Below, piece by piece: positions 25,351 through 34,268 of a stretch of DNA of 36,189 bases. A program made the position numbers and the translations under genes. Every line of letters starts with the position of its first letter. The stretch's first letter is position 1. The DNA lies in contig JAFNXQ010000043.1 in the NCBI GenBank assembly GCA_017383445.1, positions 1-36,189 of the forward strand, given 5' to 3'. Below the pieces are notes generated by a model. That model was not told where the DNA came from and did no database searches. It saw only the letters and a program-made list of their open reading frames with translations. Origin of the DNA: Alistipes sp. Lineage in GTDB: Bacteria > Bacteroidota > Bacteroidia > Bacteroidales > Rikenellaceae.

Positions 25351-26076
25351 CTATTTGTCGGTGTTGCACACGGCTGTCATCACCGTAGCCACGACCGCGG
25401 CGGTCTCTGTGCGAAGACGCTGCTGACCGAGTGTTATAGGCTGGAATCCGTTTTCGAGTGCAAAATTAATCTCTTCGGGCGAAAAATCGCCTTCGGGACC
25501 TATTAAAATCAAAATATTTTCAGTTTTTTTAATAATTGACGGCAAATAGAGTCGCTTGAATCCCTTTTCGTCGAACGATGAGTCGCAGTGTGCGATGAAT
25601 TTCTGACCGCTGAACTCCGCTGCGATAAGTTTTTTCAGTGGTGTCAGCTCGTCGAGTGTGGGGTGGTATGCCTTCAACGACTGTTTTACTGCTGATGTGA
25701 TGACACGCAGTTCGCGGTCGTGCTTGATGATGCGGCGTTCGCTGTGGTCGCATACTATTGGCACAAAGCGTGTTACTCCCACCTCGGTTGCCTTCTCCAG
25801 AAACCACTCAAACCGTTCGATGTTCTTGGTTGGAGCAACGGCCATTGTCAGCTCGTAGGGCATCTTCTCAAACTCCTCAGTGGTCTGGATAACCTCAATC
25901 TGGCAACGGCGTGCATCGGCTACCGTGATGCGGCACAGGTGCATATTGCCCTTGCCGTCGGTCAGGTGCAGCGTGTCGCCCACGCCCAGACGCAGAACCT
26001 TAATACAATGCTTCGACTCCTCCTCGCAAAGCGTGTAGTGCGGAGGAGTGATATCAGGTGCGTAAAATAGTTGCAT
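25351..26076 (-). CDS. rsmE: 16S rRNA (uracil-1498-N3)-methyltransferase RsmE
   Basis: RsmE (241 residues) methylates N3 of U1498 in 16S rRNA with SAM. The N-terminal PUA-like domain begins MQLFYAPDI. The C-terminal SPOUT knot shows ILILIGPEGDFSPEEINFA and ITLGQQRLRTETAAV, the SAM-binding signature. A longer frame extends 50 codons upstream, but that stretch runs into the divergent promoter and the next gene, so I chose 26076. It is followed by the Ehr-like cluster in the same direction and may share its transcript. Confidence 0.95.
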   Translation of the reverse strand: MQLFYAPDITPPHYTLCEEESKHCIKVLRLGVGDTLHLTDGKGNMHLCRITVADARRCQIEVIQTTEEFEKMPYELTMAVAPTKNIERFEWFLEKATEVGVTRFVPIVCDHSERRIIKHDRELRVITSAVKQSLKAYHPTLDELTPLKKLIAAEFSGQKFIAHCDSSFDEKGFKRLYLPSIIKKTENILILIGPEGDFSPEEINFALENGFQPITLGQQRLRTETAAVVATVMTAVCNTDK

Positions 26077-26101
26077 AAATTTGTGGTATGTATTATCTTT
26101 G
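26071..26101 (+). promoter_or_regulatory. Promoter of the tandem M3 peptidase genes
   Basis: TTG at 26071-26073, 20 bases, TATCTTTG at 26094-26101 is an exact match to the Bacteroidota promoter. The TTG overlaps the rsmE start codon region on the other strand. Confidence 0.75.
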
Positions 26102-26111
26102 CAAAGATAAT
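26092..26111. promoter_or_regulatory. Perfect 20-bp palindrome carrying back-to-back -7 boxes
   Basis: ATTATCTTTGCAAAGATAAT is its own reverse complement and puts a TATCTTTG on each strand. The plus box serves the M3 peptidases. The minus one (26109-26102) would serve rsmE, but I see only a weak TTT instead of TTG at its -33. Confidence 0.6.
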
Positions 26112-26161
26112 TATTAAATATAAGTATTGAAAGGCGAAAGACTAAATTTAATTGAAAAACT

Positions 26162-28387
26162 ATGAAATATCTATTTTCGTTGGTTGTGTCGGTTTTGTTG
26201 CTGCTGGGCGTTGGCGGTTGTCGCAAGGCGAAGAGTATAGCCGAGAATCCTTTTTTCGAGGAGCAGTGGGATACCCCCTATGGAATACCTCCGTTTGACA
26301 GGATTGACATTGCCCACTTCAAGCCTGCTTTCGAGGAGGGTATGGCACAGCATAAGGCAGAGATTGACAGCATAGTGGCATCGGCAGAGGCCCCGACCTT
26401 TGAGAATGTCATTCTTGCCTACGATAATTCTGGTCTGATGCTCTCTCGCGTGGAGAGGGTGTTCGACCTTCTCAATTCGGCTCATACATCAGACAAGATG
26501 CAGGCTCTCTCGGCCGAGATTATGCCGCTTCTCACGTCACATCGTGACGCTATTGCGATGAACGACGGCCTCTTTGCGAGGGTTAAGTCGGTTTATGACA
26601 ATCGCAAGGCGATGAAGCTCACTCCCGAGCAGAATCGCCTCACGGAGTTGCTTTACGAGAGCTTTGTCCGTTCAGGAGCACTGCTTGCGGAGGATGGAAA
26701 GGCTCGCCTGAAGGAGATAAACGAGAGATTGTCGGCTCTGAGTGTCAGCTTTGCGAAGAATCTGCTGGCCGAGACAAACAACTACATCTTGGAGGTGCCA
26801 AAGTCGAGGTTGCAGGGTATTCCCTACTCCGTAAGAGATGCCGCAGCCGAGCAGGCAAAGGAGCTGGAGAAGAAGGATTATGTCTTTACGCTTCACTCGC
26901 CGAGTATGTTGCCGCTGCTGACCTATTCGGACAATCGCGACTTGCGTGAGGCTATCTACAAAGCCTATATCTCGCGAGGCGACAATGGTAACGAATATGA
27001 CAATAACGCCATAATAGAGGAGATTGTATCGCTGCGTTGCGAGAAGGCTAAACTGCTTGGTTATGAGTCGTTTGCCCACTATGTAACTTCGCAGCAGATG
27101 GCCGGCAGGCCGGAGGCTGTCTATGAGTTGCTGGAGGGTATATGGACCCCTGCTCTTGCAACGGCGAAGGGCGAGTTGGAGAGAATGGAGAAACTCTTCA
27201 AGGAGTCGGCCGGCGAGGGTGAGACATTCGAGGCGTGGGACTGGTGGTATTATGCCGAGAAGGTGCGTCAGCGTGACTATCATCTGGAAGAGGCCGATGT
27301 GAGGGATTATCTCTCGCTGGAGAATGTCAAGGGAGGTGTCTTTTTCCTTGCCAATCGTCTGTATGGCATCACTTTCCGCCCAATGTCGGTGCCTCTCTAT
27401 CACGAGGAGTGCGAGGCTTATGAGGTGTTGGACAGCAACGAAGAGCCTTTGGGTCTTCTCTATTTTGACTTCCACCCCAGAGCCAGCAAGCGTGGTGGTG
27501 CGTGGTGTGGCACATACTCTCCGCAATACTACAAGGATGGCAAACGAGTACCGCCCGTTGTGACCGTGGTATGCAACTTCACCCGTCCTACCGACTCGCA
27601 GCCGGCACTTCTGTCGATTGACGAGACAGAGACCCTGTTCCACGAGTTCGGACACGCCCTGCACGTTCTTTTTGCCGAGGTTAAGTATCGCGGTCTGTCG
27701 GAGGTTGAGGGTGATTTCGTCGAGCTGCCCTCGCAGATTATGGAGAACTGGGCATTCTCACGCGAGATGTTGAAGATATATGCTGTGCATTATCGTAACT
27801 CGGAGGTTATGCCCGACTCGATGATCGAGAAGATTCGCCGTGCCTCGAAGTTCAACGAGGGCTTTGCCACTACCGAGCTGGTTGCCGCAGCGTTGTCTGA
27901 CCTCGATATCCACTCGTTGAAGAGTACCGAGAATCTGAATATCGCAGCATTCCAGGATAGTGTGCTTGTGCAGAAGCGAGGTCTTATCCCACAGATAGCA
28001 CCACGTTACCGTTACACCTACTTCAACCACATCTTCAATGGCGGATACTCGTCGGGCTACTACTTCTACACTTGGGCCGAGGTGCTCGATAAGGATGCTT
28101 TTGAGGCCTTTGTGGAGAGTGGTAACCTCTTCAATACCGACATTGCGGCCACCTTCCGCGAGGAGATACTCTCAAAGGGCGGAATGCGTCGCGGTATGGA
28201 TATGTATCGTGCCTTCCGAGGCAAGAATCCCGACAAGCAGGCTCTTTTGCGTGCTCGCGGATTTGTAGAGGAGGACGAGGCTGTCGAGCAGGAGTTGCCG
28301 GAGATTGAGGTTGGCCGCGTAGATACACGCGAGCAGGCTCGTCAGCGTGCCGAGAGGTTGCGTCGTGAACGCCAGTCAGGACAATAA
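26162..28387 (+). CDS. M3 family metallopeptidase lipoprotein (Dcp-like), first copy
   Basis: This 741-residue zinc peptidase resembles peptidyl-dipeptidase Dcp/oligopeptidase A and would cut dipeptides from the C-terminus of short peptides. It has a lipoprotein signal (lipobox VGGC near residue 20), an N-terminal helical region, and zinc site HEFGH (His494 and His498) with Glu521 in FVELPSQIMENW. YFDFHPRASKRGGAW and FNHIFNGGYSSGYYFYTWAEV match the M3 substrate region. Unlike its neighbour it has a charged tail (REQARQRAERLRRERQ). It is the first gene of a two-gene unit, 35 bases before the paralogue. Confidence 0.92.
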   Translation: MKYLFSLVVSVLLLLGVGGCRKAKSIAENPFFEEQWDTPYGIPPFDRIDIAHFKPAFEEGMAQHKAEIDSIVASAEAPTFENVILAYDNSGLMLSRVERVFDLLNSAHTSDKMQALSAEIMPLLTSHRDAIAMNDGLFARVKSVYDNRKAMKLTPEQNRLTELLYESFVRSGALLAEDGKARLKEINERLSALSVSFAKNLLAETNNYILEVPKSRLQGIPYSVRDAAAEQAKELEKKDYVFTLHSPSMLPLLTYSDNRDLREAIYKAYISRGDNGNEYDNNAIIEEIVSLRCEKAKLLGYESFAHYVTSQQMAGRPEAVYELLEGIWTPALATAKGELERMEKLFKESAGEGETFEAWDWWYYAEKVRQRDYHLEEADVRDYLSLENVKGGVFFLANRLYGITFRPMSVPLYHEECEAYEVLDSNEEPLGLLYFDFHPRASKRGGAWCGTYSPQYYKDGKRVPPVVTVVCNFTRPTDSQPALLSIDETETLFHEFGHALHVLFAEVKYRGLSEVEGDFVELPSQIMENWAFSREMLKIYAVHYRNSEVMPDSMIEKIRRASKFNEGFATTELVAAALSDLDIHSLKSTENLNIAAFQDSVLVQKRGLIPQIAPRYRYTYFNHIFNGGYSSGYYFYTWAEVLDKDAFEAFVESGNLFNTDIAATFREEILSKGGMRRGMDMYRAFRGKNPDKQALLRARGFVEEDEAVEQELPEIEVGRVDTREQARQRAERLRRERQSGQ

Positions 28388-28422
28388 TTCAAGAAAGAGA
28401 TAAAAATCAAATTGAAGAAACT

Positions 28423-30534
28423 ATGAAAAAACTTTTATTTATTATGTCATTCAGTGCTTTGGTTGCCTCATGTGGCAACGATATGCCTGTCGTAGAGCTC
28501 CCCGAGATTGATACGACAAATCCTCTGTTGGCAGAGTGGGATACTCCCTATGCTACACCCCCGTTTGATAAGATTAAGATTACCGACTACGAGCCGGCTA
28601 TCGAGACTGCTATTGCCGTGTCGCGTGCCGAGGTGGATGCCATCATCAACAACCCCGCCAAGCCGTCGTTTGCCAATACCATCGAGGCTTTGGAACGTCA
28701 GGGTGAGTTGCTGGGCCGTATTCTGGGCGTCTTCTTCAACCTTCGCGAGGCCGACACCTCTGACGAGATGGATGCCATTGCGTTGCGTATTCAGCCCAAA
28801 CTGACCGAGTTGAGCAACGACGTATCGTTGAATCCGCAGCTCTTTGAACGCGTGAAGGCTGTTTATGAGGGTTCGCAGTTGTTCCTCTCGAAGGATGAGA
28901 AGAAGTTGCTGGAGGATACCTACAAGAGCTTCTCTCGTTCGGGTGCAGCCCTCAACGATGAGGATAAGGCGTTGTATCGTCAATATACAGCCGAGCTTTC
29001 GGAGGCTACATTGCTCTTTGCACAGAACTCTTTGTCTGCAACAAACGCCTTCTCGATTAACATTACCAACGAGAAGCAGGTTGCCGAGTTGCCCTCATTC
29101 GTAAAGGAGGGTCTGGCTGCCGAGGCGAAGGCTCGTGGCGAGCAGGGCTGGACCGTTACTTTGCAGGCTCCCAGCTATGTGCCTTTTGTGACATACTCTT
29201 CACAACGTGACCTGAAAGAAAAGCTCTATCGTGCCTATAATACGCGTGCCTATGGTGGCGAGTTTGATAATGTGGAGTTGGTTAAGCGTATCGCTACACT
29301 GCGTATGAATATCGCCAAGCTGTTGGGCTACAATACCTATGCCGACTATGTATTGGAGGAGGCTATGGCACAGAGCTCTGCAACGGTTACATCGTTCCTT
29401 GCCGAGTTGCGTGACAAGACCATCGAGTATGGCCATAAGGACTACGCAATGATTAACGAGTATGCCAAGACAATCGGCCATCAGGGCGATGTGATGCCTT
29501 GGGACTGGGCATACTATTCAGAGAAGTACAAGAACGAGAAGTACGCTATAAACGACGAGCAGGTTAAGCCTTATTTGAAGCTCGACAACGTAATCAATGG
29601 TGTGTTTATGGTTGCCGAGAAGCTCTACGGCTTGCAGTTTGTTGCCAATAACGAGATTTCGGTATATCACCCCGACGTTACAGCCTACGAGGTTAAGGAC
29701 GCTGACGGAGAGTTCCTCTCGGTGTTGTATCTCGACTTCTTCCCCCGTGCATCAAAGCGTAGCGGTGCGTGGATGACCGAGTTCCGCGGTGCGAAGATTG
29801 TCAATGGCGTTGAGACTCGTCCTCTGGTATCGCTTGTGATGAACTTCACAAAGCCGACAGAGACCACTCCGTCGCTGCTCACATTTGACGAGCTCAGCAC
29901 ATTCCTTCACGAGTTTGGTCACGCCCTTCACGGTATGCTGGCACAGGGTAAGTACGAGTCGTTGAACGGCACAAACGTATATCGCGACTTCGTGGAGCTT
30001 CCGTCACAGATTATGGAGAACTGGGCTACCGAGAAGGAGTATCTTGATATGTGGGCCGTACACTATCAGACAGGCGAGGCTATCCCTGCCGAATTGGTTG
30101 AGAAGATTGTCGCTGCGAAGAACTACCTGGCAGCATACAGCAATCTGCGTCAGCTCTCATTCGGTATGAGTGATATGGCTTGGCATACTCTCACAGAGCC
30201 TTTCGAGGGCGATGTTGAGGCCTTTGAACGTGAGGCTATGTCATCTGTTCAGATTACTCCCGTTGTGGAGGGTACTGCGTTGAGTACATCGTTCAACCAT
30301 ATCTTCGCCGGCGGCTATGCTGCGGGTTACTATGGTTATAAGTGGGCCGAGGTGCTGGCAGCCGATGCCTTCTCACTCTTTGCCGAGAAGGGTATTTTCG
30401 ATGCAGCGACTGCTTCGTCGTTCCGTCATCTGCTGGAGCAGGGCGGCAAGCGTCATCCTATGGATATCTATGTGGAGTTCCGCGGCCACGAGCCACAGGT
30501 TGATGCACTTATCAAGTCGATGAATCTGCAATAG
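28423..30534 (+). CDS. M3 family metallopeptidase lipoprotein (Dcp-like), second copy
   Basis: This 703-residue paralogue of the gene just upstream is also a Dcp-like zinc peptidase lipoprotein (lipobox VASC near residue 17). The zinc site HEFGH is at residues 496-500 with FVELPSQIMENW downstream, and SFNHIFAGGYAAGYYGYKWAEV near the C-terminus. WDTPYATPPFDKIKI near residue 40 parallels WDTPYGIPPFDRIDI in the first copy, so the pair is probably a tandem duplication that has since diverged. It ends in a strong terminator. Confidence 0.93.
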   Translation: MKKLLFIMSFSALVASCGNDMPVVELPEIDTTNPLLAEWDTPYATPPFDKIKITDYEPAIETAIAVSRAEVDAIINNPAKPSFANTIEALERQGELLGRILGVFFNLREADTSDEMDAIALRIQPKLTELSNDVSLNPQLFERVKAVYEGSQLFLSKDEKKLLEDTYKSFSRSGAALNDEDKALYRQYTAELSEATLLFAQNSLSATNAFSINITNEKQVAELPSFVKEGLAAEAKARGEQGWTVTLQAPSYVPFVTYSSQRDLKEKLYRAYNTRAYGGEFDNVELVKRIATLRMNIAKLLGYNTYADYVLEEAMAQSSATVTSFLAELRDKTIEYGHKDYAMINEYAKTIGHQGDVMPWDWAYYSEKYKNEKYAINDEQVKPYLKLDNVINGVFMVAEKLYGLQFVANNEISVYHPDVTAYEVKDADGEFLSVLYLDFFPRASKRSGAWMTEFRGAKIVNGVETRPLVSLVMNFTKPTETTPSLLTFDELSTFLHEFGHALHGMLAQGKYESLNGTNVYRDFVELPSQIMENWATEKEYLDMWAVHYQTGEAIPAELVEKIVAAKNYLAAYSNLRQLSFGMSDMAWHTLTEPFEGDVEAFEREAMSSVQITPVVEGTALSTSFNHIFAGGYAAGYYGYKWAEVLAADAFSLFAEKGIFDAATASSFRHLLEQGGKRHPMDIYVEFRGHEPQVDALIKSMNLQ

Positions 30535-30556
30535 GCGATTGTGCCGAATAAGCATA

Positions 30557-30590
30557 ATAAAGGGTTGCTCCTTGTGGGGCAACCCTTTAT
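30557..30590. terminator. Bidirectional terminator between M3 peptidase and cysQ
   Basis: ATAAAGGGTTGC (30557-30568) pairs perfectly with GCAACCCTTTAT (30579-30590) around a 10-base loop. T-rich sequence (GTTTTC) follows on the plus side. It sits between two convergent genes and could stop both. Confidence 0.82.
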
Positions 30591-30611
30591 GTTTTCGTGA
30601 AAGATAGAAAA

Positions 30612-31463
30612 CTACCTTTGCATTGCACTGCGAGCCTCAAACCACGGATTCTGCAAATCCTCCTTGTTGTAGGCCAACGGCTTTCTGTCGGGGTATGACT
30701 CGGTGATGCCACCCGCCTCCGCCAAAATAAGTTCACCTGCGGCGGTATCCCACTCGTAGGTATGTGTGGTGCGGATGTAGTGGTCTATCGTACCCTCGGC
30801 AAGCAGACAGAACTTATACGAGCTGCCCTGCTCGATAACCTCCAGGTCGGGGTGCGTGTGTCGCAACTCCTCTACGCGGCTGTGCGTCTCGGGTGTCTGA
30901 TGTGAACGCGACACGGCTACGCGGAATCCGTTGTGTCGGCTTGACTCCAAAGGCAGGCGTTCCATACGGCTGTCAATCTGCATCGAGTCGAATGTGGGAT
31001 TGTCGTTTGGCTCCACATCGCGAATGAGATAGGCACCCTGTCCCTTCTGTGCGATATACATCTTGTGATGATAGGGTACATAGAGTACCGCAGCCACGCA
31101 CTCGTTGTTGTAGAGCAGTGCTATGTTTACCGTAAACTCGTTATTTCCTTTGATAAACTCCACCGTGCCGTCCAGAGGGTCCACCAGCAGGAACAGCTCC
31201 CAGTTACGACGTTCGTCGTAGAGCATCTCGCGACCCTCCTCACTCAACACGGGGATACGCGTTGTGCCGAGGTACTCCTTGATGGTCTTGTGTGAAACTC
31301 TGTCGGCAACGGTTATGGGTGTCTTGTCACTTTTCAGGCTGATGTCGTAGTCGTCCTGATGTTTGTAAATCTTCATTATTTCAGCACCAGCCTTGACCGC
31401 AGCATTGATGCATTGCGGCAGGAGGTGCTTTTTGATTTGAGATTCCATATTGTTGTCTGTCAT
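30612..31463 (-). CDS. cysQ: 3'(2'),5'-bisphosphate nucleotidase CysQ (inositol monophosphatase family)
   Basis: This 283-residue Mg-dependent phosphatase should hydrolyse 3'-phosphoadenosine 5'-phosphate to AMP, as CysQ does in sulfur metabolism. The metal site DPLDGT is at residues 95-100 with VEFIKGNNEFTVNI behind it, LSEEGRE is at 73-79, and a C-terminal Asp lies in YEWDTAAGELILAEAGG. The TPITVADRVSH region near residue 48 is also typical. The start could be Met6. It lies 46 bases after the degenerate glycosyltransferase-like gene in the same direction. Confidence 0.92.
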   Translation of the reverse strand: MTDNNMESQIKKHLLPQCINAAVKAGAEIMKIYKHQDDYDISLKSDKTPITVADRVSHKTIKEYLGTTRIPVLSEEGREMLYDERRNWELFLLVDPLDGTVEFIKGNNEFTVNIALLYNNECVAAVLYVPYHHKMYIAQKGQGAYLIRDVEPNDNPTFDSMQIDSRMERLPLESSRHNGFRVAVSRSHQTPETHSRVEELRHTHPDLEVIEQGSSYKFCLLAEGTIDHYIRTTHTYEWDTAAGELILAEAGGITESYPDRKPLAYNKEDLQNPWFEARSAMQR

Positions 31464-31509
31464 AGTCTGATGATTGCTCGTTTAGTTTCTTTGTAAAGAT
31501 AGGAAATTT

Positions 31510-32454
31510 TTACGATAAAAAGAAATTTCGTGGGTAAAAAAAGAGCCTTATGTGAAGAATATGACACACTATTGCTGTAAGAGAACATTTTTCGTCCGTA
31601 AGGAGTAGCGTGTGGCGAATGGCAGCAAGTGTGGCAAGCATAGTTGCAAGCACAATCAGGGCTGCCTGATAACCTCCGATGATGATTGCGGCGGTTGTCA
31701 GCAGAAGTGCTGGCGTGATTGTGCGGATAATATATTCTCGTGGCAGAGGCCGAAAATTCTCAAATATCGGAATGTAGGTTGTCTGTCGGCGTGAATGGGC
31801 TATCCTGCGGTGGATGTCGGCAGAGAATCCGCCTAACGAGGCTACGGCATCGCGACGAAACAGCATAGAGCCGTCGGCGTGCGAATAGACAATGTCAATC
31901 GGCTTGTGGCGACACTCGGAGATGATAATGGCAAGCGAGCTGACAGCACCTTGCCGCAGAAGAGTGCCTCGCCCTATGGGGAGCAGGTAATCATACGAGG
32001 AGACGGCCGCTGCGGCATTTATATCGTCATAGGGGCTATCCTCCGCTTTGTCGAGCAGCACCAGTCGCCGAAAGCATCGCTGGCGTGACCGATAAAGACG
32101 GCGTATGGCTTTGTGGCGGAACTCGCTGCTGTCGGGAGCCTCCACGCGAATCATCTTGTAGCGGGTTATAATCTCGTCAAATAGCTTTGGGCGGGTGTCG
32201 GCATCCAGTGATATGATGACTTCGTAGTGACAATGCTCATCAGAGAGCAGATGCTGAATGTCCTCTATGTTGTCAATGCCGTGACAGAGTATTGAGCAGC
32301 CCGCCGAGCCGAGTGTGTGGTGGCAGCCCGGAGCATCGCTGGCAATGTAGCGTTGAAGGCGTATGGTGCGTGCAATGCGAATCGTACGCAGAGTGATGGC
32401 GATAAGCACTATCGCCGAAACAGCGATTATCAGGTATTGAGAGTAGGGTGCCAT
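31510..32454 (-). CDS. Degenerate glycosyltransferase 2-like membrane protein
   Basis: This 314-residue protein has an N-terminal membrane helix (residues 8-22) and two more around 247-282. Its middle recalls family 2 glycosyltransferases: CSILCHGIDNIEDIQ (start of the nucleotide fold), EVIISLDADTRP in place of the usual DGSTD, LVLLDKAED where a DxD would lie, and GSMLFRRDAVASLGGF, the typical acceptor loop. The motifs are altered and it is shorter than active GT2 enzymes, so catalysis is doubtful. It overlaps the upstream HEAT-like gene by 25 bases. I call it GT2-like by pattern only. Confidence 0.6.
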   Translation of the reverse strand: MAPYSQYLIIAVSAIVLIAITLRTIRIARTIRLQRYIASDAPGCHHTLGSAGCSILCHGIDNIEDIQHLLSDEHCHYEVIISLDADTRPKLFDEIITRYKMIRVEAPDSSEFRHKAIRRLYRSRQRCFRRLVLLDKAEDSPYDDINAAAAVSSYDYLLPIGRGTLLRQGAVSSLAIIISECRHKPIDIVYSHADGSMLFRRDAVASLGGFSADIHRRIAHSRRQTTYIPIFENFRPLPREYIIRTITPALLLTTAAIIIGGYQAALIVLATMLATLAAIRHTLLLTDEKCSLTAIVCHILHIRLFFYPRNFFLS

Positions 32455-33386
32455 TCCAGATTGCGTTTATAGGATTTCAGAAGTGTTGCCGAGTGAGCTA
32501 TCTCGGCAGGCGAGAATATTGTCCGCAGAGCTGCCAAGGAATACCCCTCGCGTGTTAGATGACGACACAGCTCCCTGCGGTAGGAGGCCTCCATTGTGGA
32601 TAGGCGGATACGAATCTTCGCCCTTCCGAGAGGTCTTCCGAGGACAGATAGCGTGTGCAGGGCTTCGCGTACAACCATTTCGTCGGACGATGCGACGACG
32701 ATGTTCTGCAACTCCTTGTCGGCTATCTCGATGCCGAAGTTGCGAACAATAGCCAGCCCCAGCATCCGCAGATTGGTGTTGTCGCTTGTGAGCAGCGGCT
32801 CGTAGGCTATGGGTAGTATGCCGCGACGCAGCAGTGTGATGATACGCGATATGTCGAGAGCCCGTAGCCGGTGCGGGAAGAGAGCTATGGCCGATATGGC
32901 TGTTGAGGGGCGTAGAGCCAGTATGGCAATCAGGGCTGCGACGCTTTTCTCGCAGTTTTTGGAGTGGCAGTATCTGTTTAACAACGGAATCACGGGTTTG
33001 TTGCTCGGCGTGGTGCTTAAAAGCAATATGAAGTGGGTTTGTCGCAAGCCTCGGCTATGCCTGATCTGCCGCAGCAGAAAGCCGTCAAGGTCGTAACGGC
33101 AGACCAGTTCGTGCAGTATGTTGAGGTCGGCCCCGTAGGTGTGGCTCAGAACGATATGCAGAGCCTCGATGAGTGTTATGCGGTGACGGCGTGTGTCGGG
33201 CGAAGGTGTGATGGGAGAGAACTCCTCGTTGCAGAGCATCTTTACGATTTGTCGTATATAGCTATTTTGCAGATGCATATCACTTCGGTGTAGTCTTGAT
33301 GCCCGAGAGTGGAGTAGAGAGGCAATCCCGAAAGCAAGAACAATCAGAAGTGAGAATATTATATATATGTGTGTAGGGTTGCTCAT
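32430..33386 (-). CDS. HEAT-like repeat membrane protein
   Basis: This 318-residue protein starts with a transmembrane helix (HIYIIFSLLIVLAFGIASLL). It continues as a helical repeat with HEAT-like units, for example VAALIAILALRPSTAISAIA and MVVREALHTLSVLGRPLG. Such domains usually bind proteins. Starting at the ATG at 33386 removes a 14-residue upstream part that overlaps the preceding gene. It overlaps the GT2-like gene by 25 bases, suggesting translational coupling. The partner is unknown; the neighbours suggest a membrane complex with a receiver-like protein and a transferase-like protein. Confidence 0.6.
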   Translation of the reverse strand: MSNPTHIYIIFSLLIVLAFGIASLLHSRASRLHRSDMHLQNSYIRQIVKMLCNEEFSPITPSPDTRRHRITLIEALHIVLSHTYGADLNILHELVCRYDLDGFLLRQIRHSRGLRQTHFILLLSTTPSNKPVIPLLNRYCHSKNCEKSVAALIAILALRPSTAISAIALFPHRLRALDISRIITLLRRGILPIAYEPLLTSDNTNLRMLGLAIVRNFGIEIADKELQNIVVASSDEMVVREALHTLSVLGRPLGRAKIRIRLSTMEASYRRELCRHLTREGYSLAALRTIFSPAEIAHSATLLKSYKRNLEWHPTLNT

Positions 33387-33405
33387 CTTTTGGTTGTTGT
33401 TAAGG

Positions 33406-33792
33406 CTATGAAAAATGGTTCCACCCATATTGAGTATGCTCCATAACCTTATATCGCAGGCGGCTCATACATACGGGAAAGGTCATATATTGGTCGGCAC
33501 CACACTCCAGTAGGCTCAAAATAGCCTGCTCGGATTGCTGCCACGTTATAACATATATGAGTGGCCGGTGTCGGCGTGTGGCCCGAATATTGCCTATAAG
33601 TTCTGACCCATTTACAAAGGGTGTGGTTGATAGGATTATGACCAGCGAGGGTGACTCTCGGTTGCAGATGTTTATTATCTGGCGATGCGATGTGCAACAG
33701 ATAATCTGATCTTCATCGCCGCCGATAATCTCCGCCACGAGGGCCGATAGGTGTGGTTGTTTTGAATAAATAACTATTTTACCCCTGTTCAT
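33406..33792 (-). CDS. Receiver-like (pseudo-response regulator) single-domain protein
   Basis: This 128-residue protein has the alternating beta/alpha pattern of a two-component receiver domain (SPSLVIILSTTPFVNGSELI, then CGADQYMTFP). The phospho-acceptor Asp is Leu54. The N-terminal acidic pair reads Ser10-Lys11, and the switch Lys (TKP) is Phe105; a Thr83 in VITW is kept. It should therefore act as a phosphorylation-independent interaction domain. The ATG at 33792 fits the first strand; an in-frame ATG 51 bases upstream adds residues that do not match. It is the first gene of a three-gene group. Confidence 0.6.
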   Translation of the reverse strand: MNRGKIVIYSKQPHLSALVAEIIGGDEDQIICCTSHRQIINICNRESPSLVIILSTTPFVNGSELIGNIRATRRHRPLIYVITWQQSEQAILSLLECGADQYMTFPVCMSRLRYKVMEHTQYGWNHFS

Positions 33793-33870
33793 AATCTTTT
33801 TTTTGAGCCATTGCAGGTAGGCGAAAAATGTGCCAAAAGCCAAATAGTGAAAAAAATATTGCGGAAAAGA

Positions 33871-33899
33871 TTGTGATGAGAAAAAATTTTGTATATTTG
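33871..33899 (+). promoter_or_regulatory. Promoter of rplU-rpmA
   Basis: TTG at 33871-33873, 18 bases, TATATTTG at 33892-33899 matches the Bacteroidota promoter, 39 bases before the rplU start codon. Confidence 0.65.
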
Positions 33900-33938
33900 C
33901 AGGCCGAATTATGGCAAAATTTATAATTTACTTATAGA

Positions 33939-34250
33939 ATGTACGTTATAGTAGAGATCGCAGGTCAGCAGTTTAAGGCTGAAAAGGGTCGTAAGCTCTA
34001 TGTTCACCGTCTTCAGGGCGACGTAGAGTCGTCAGTGAGCTTCGACAAAGTCCTGCTTGTAGACAACGACGGTCAGGTTAAGGTAGGTGCACCTGTAGTA
34101 GAAGGCGCCTCAGTTAAGTGTAAGGTCTTGAAGCATTTGAAGGACGATAAGGTTCTTGTCTTCAAGAAGAAGCGTAGAACGGGTTATCAGAAGTGCAACG
34201 GTCACCGTCAGTACTTGACTCAGATTCTCGTGGAGGATATTGTTGCATAA
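33939..34250 (+). CDS. rplU: 50S ribosomal protein L21
   Basis: L21 (103 residues) binds 23S rRNA in the large subunit. [20 protein letters not shown] and the C-terminal [15 protein letters not shown] are the family hallmarks and the length is usual. It is followed 18 bases later by rpmA, the common bacterial pairing, and a terminator closes the pair. Confidence 0.98.
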   Translation: MYVIVEIAGQQFKAEKGRKLYVHRLQGDVESSVSFDKVLLVDNDGQVKVGAPVVEGASVKCKVLKHLKDDKVLVFKKKRRTGYQKCNGHRQYLTQILVEDIVA

Positions 34251-34268
34251 TTAAAAAGTTTAGAGAAA

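Noticed and set aside
26077..26226. 50-codon upstream extension of rsmE
   Set aside because: It covers the divergent promoter and overlaps the start of the M3 peptidase gene; RsmE proteins begin at MQLFYAPDI.
26672..27664. Long minus-strand open frame inside the first M3 peptidase gene
   Set aside because: It lies wholly antisense to a protein with intact catalytic motifs and shows no recognisable features.
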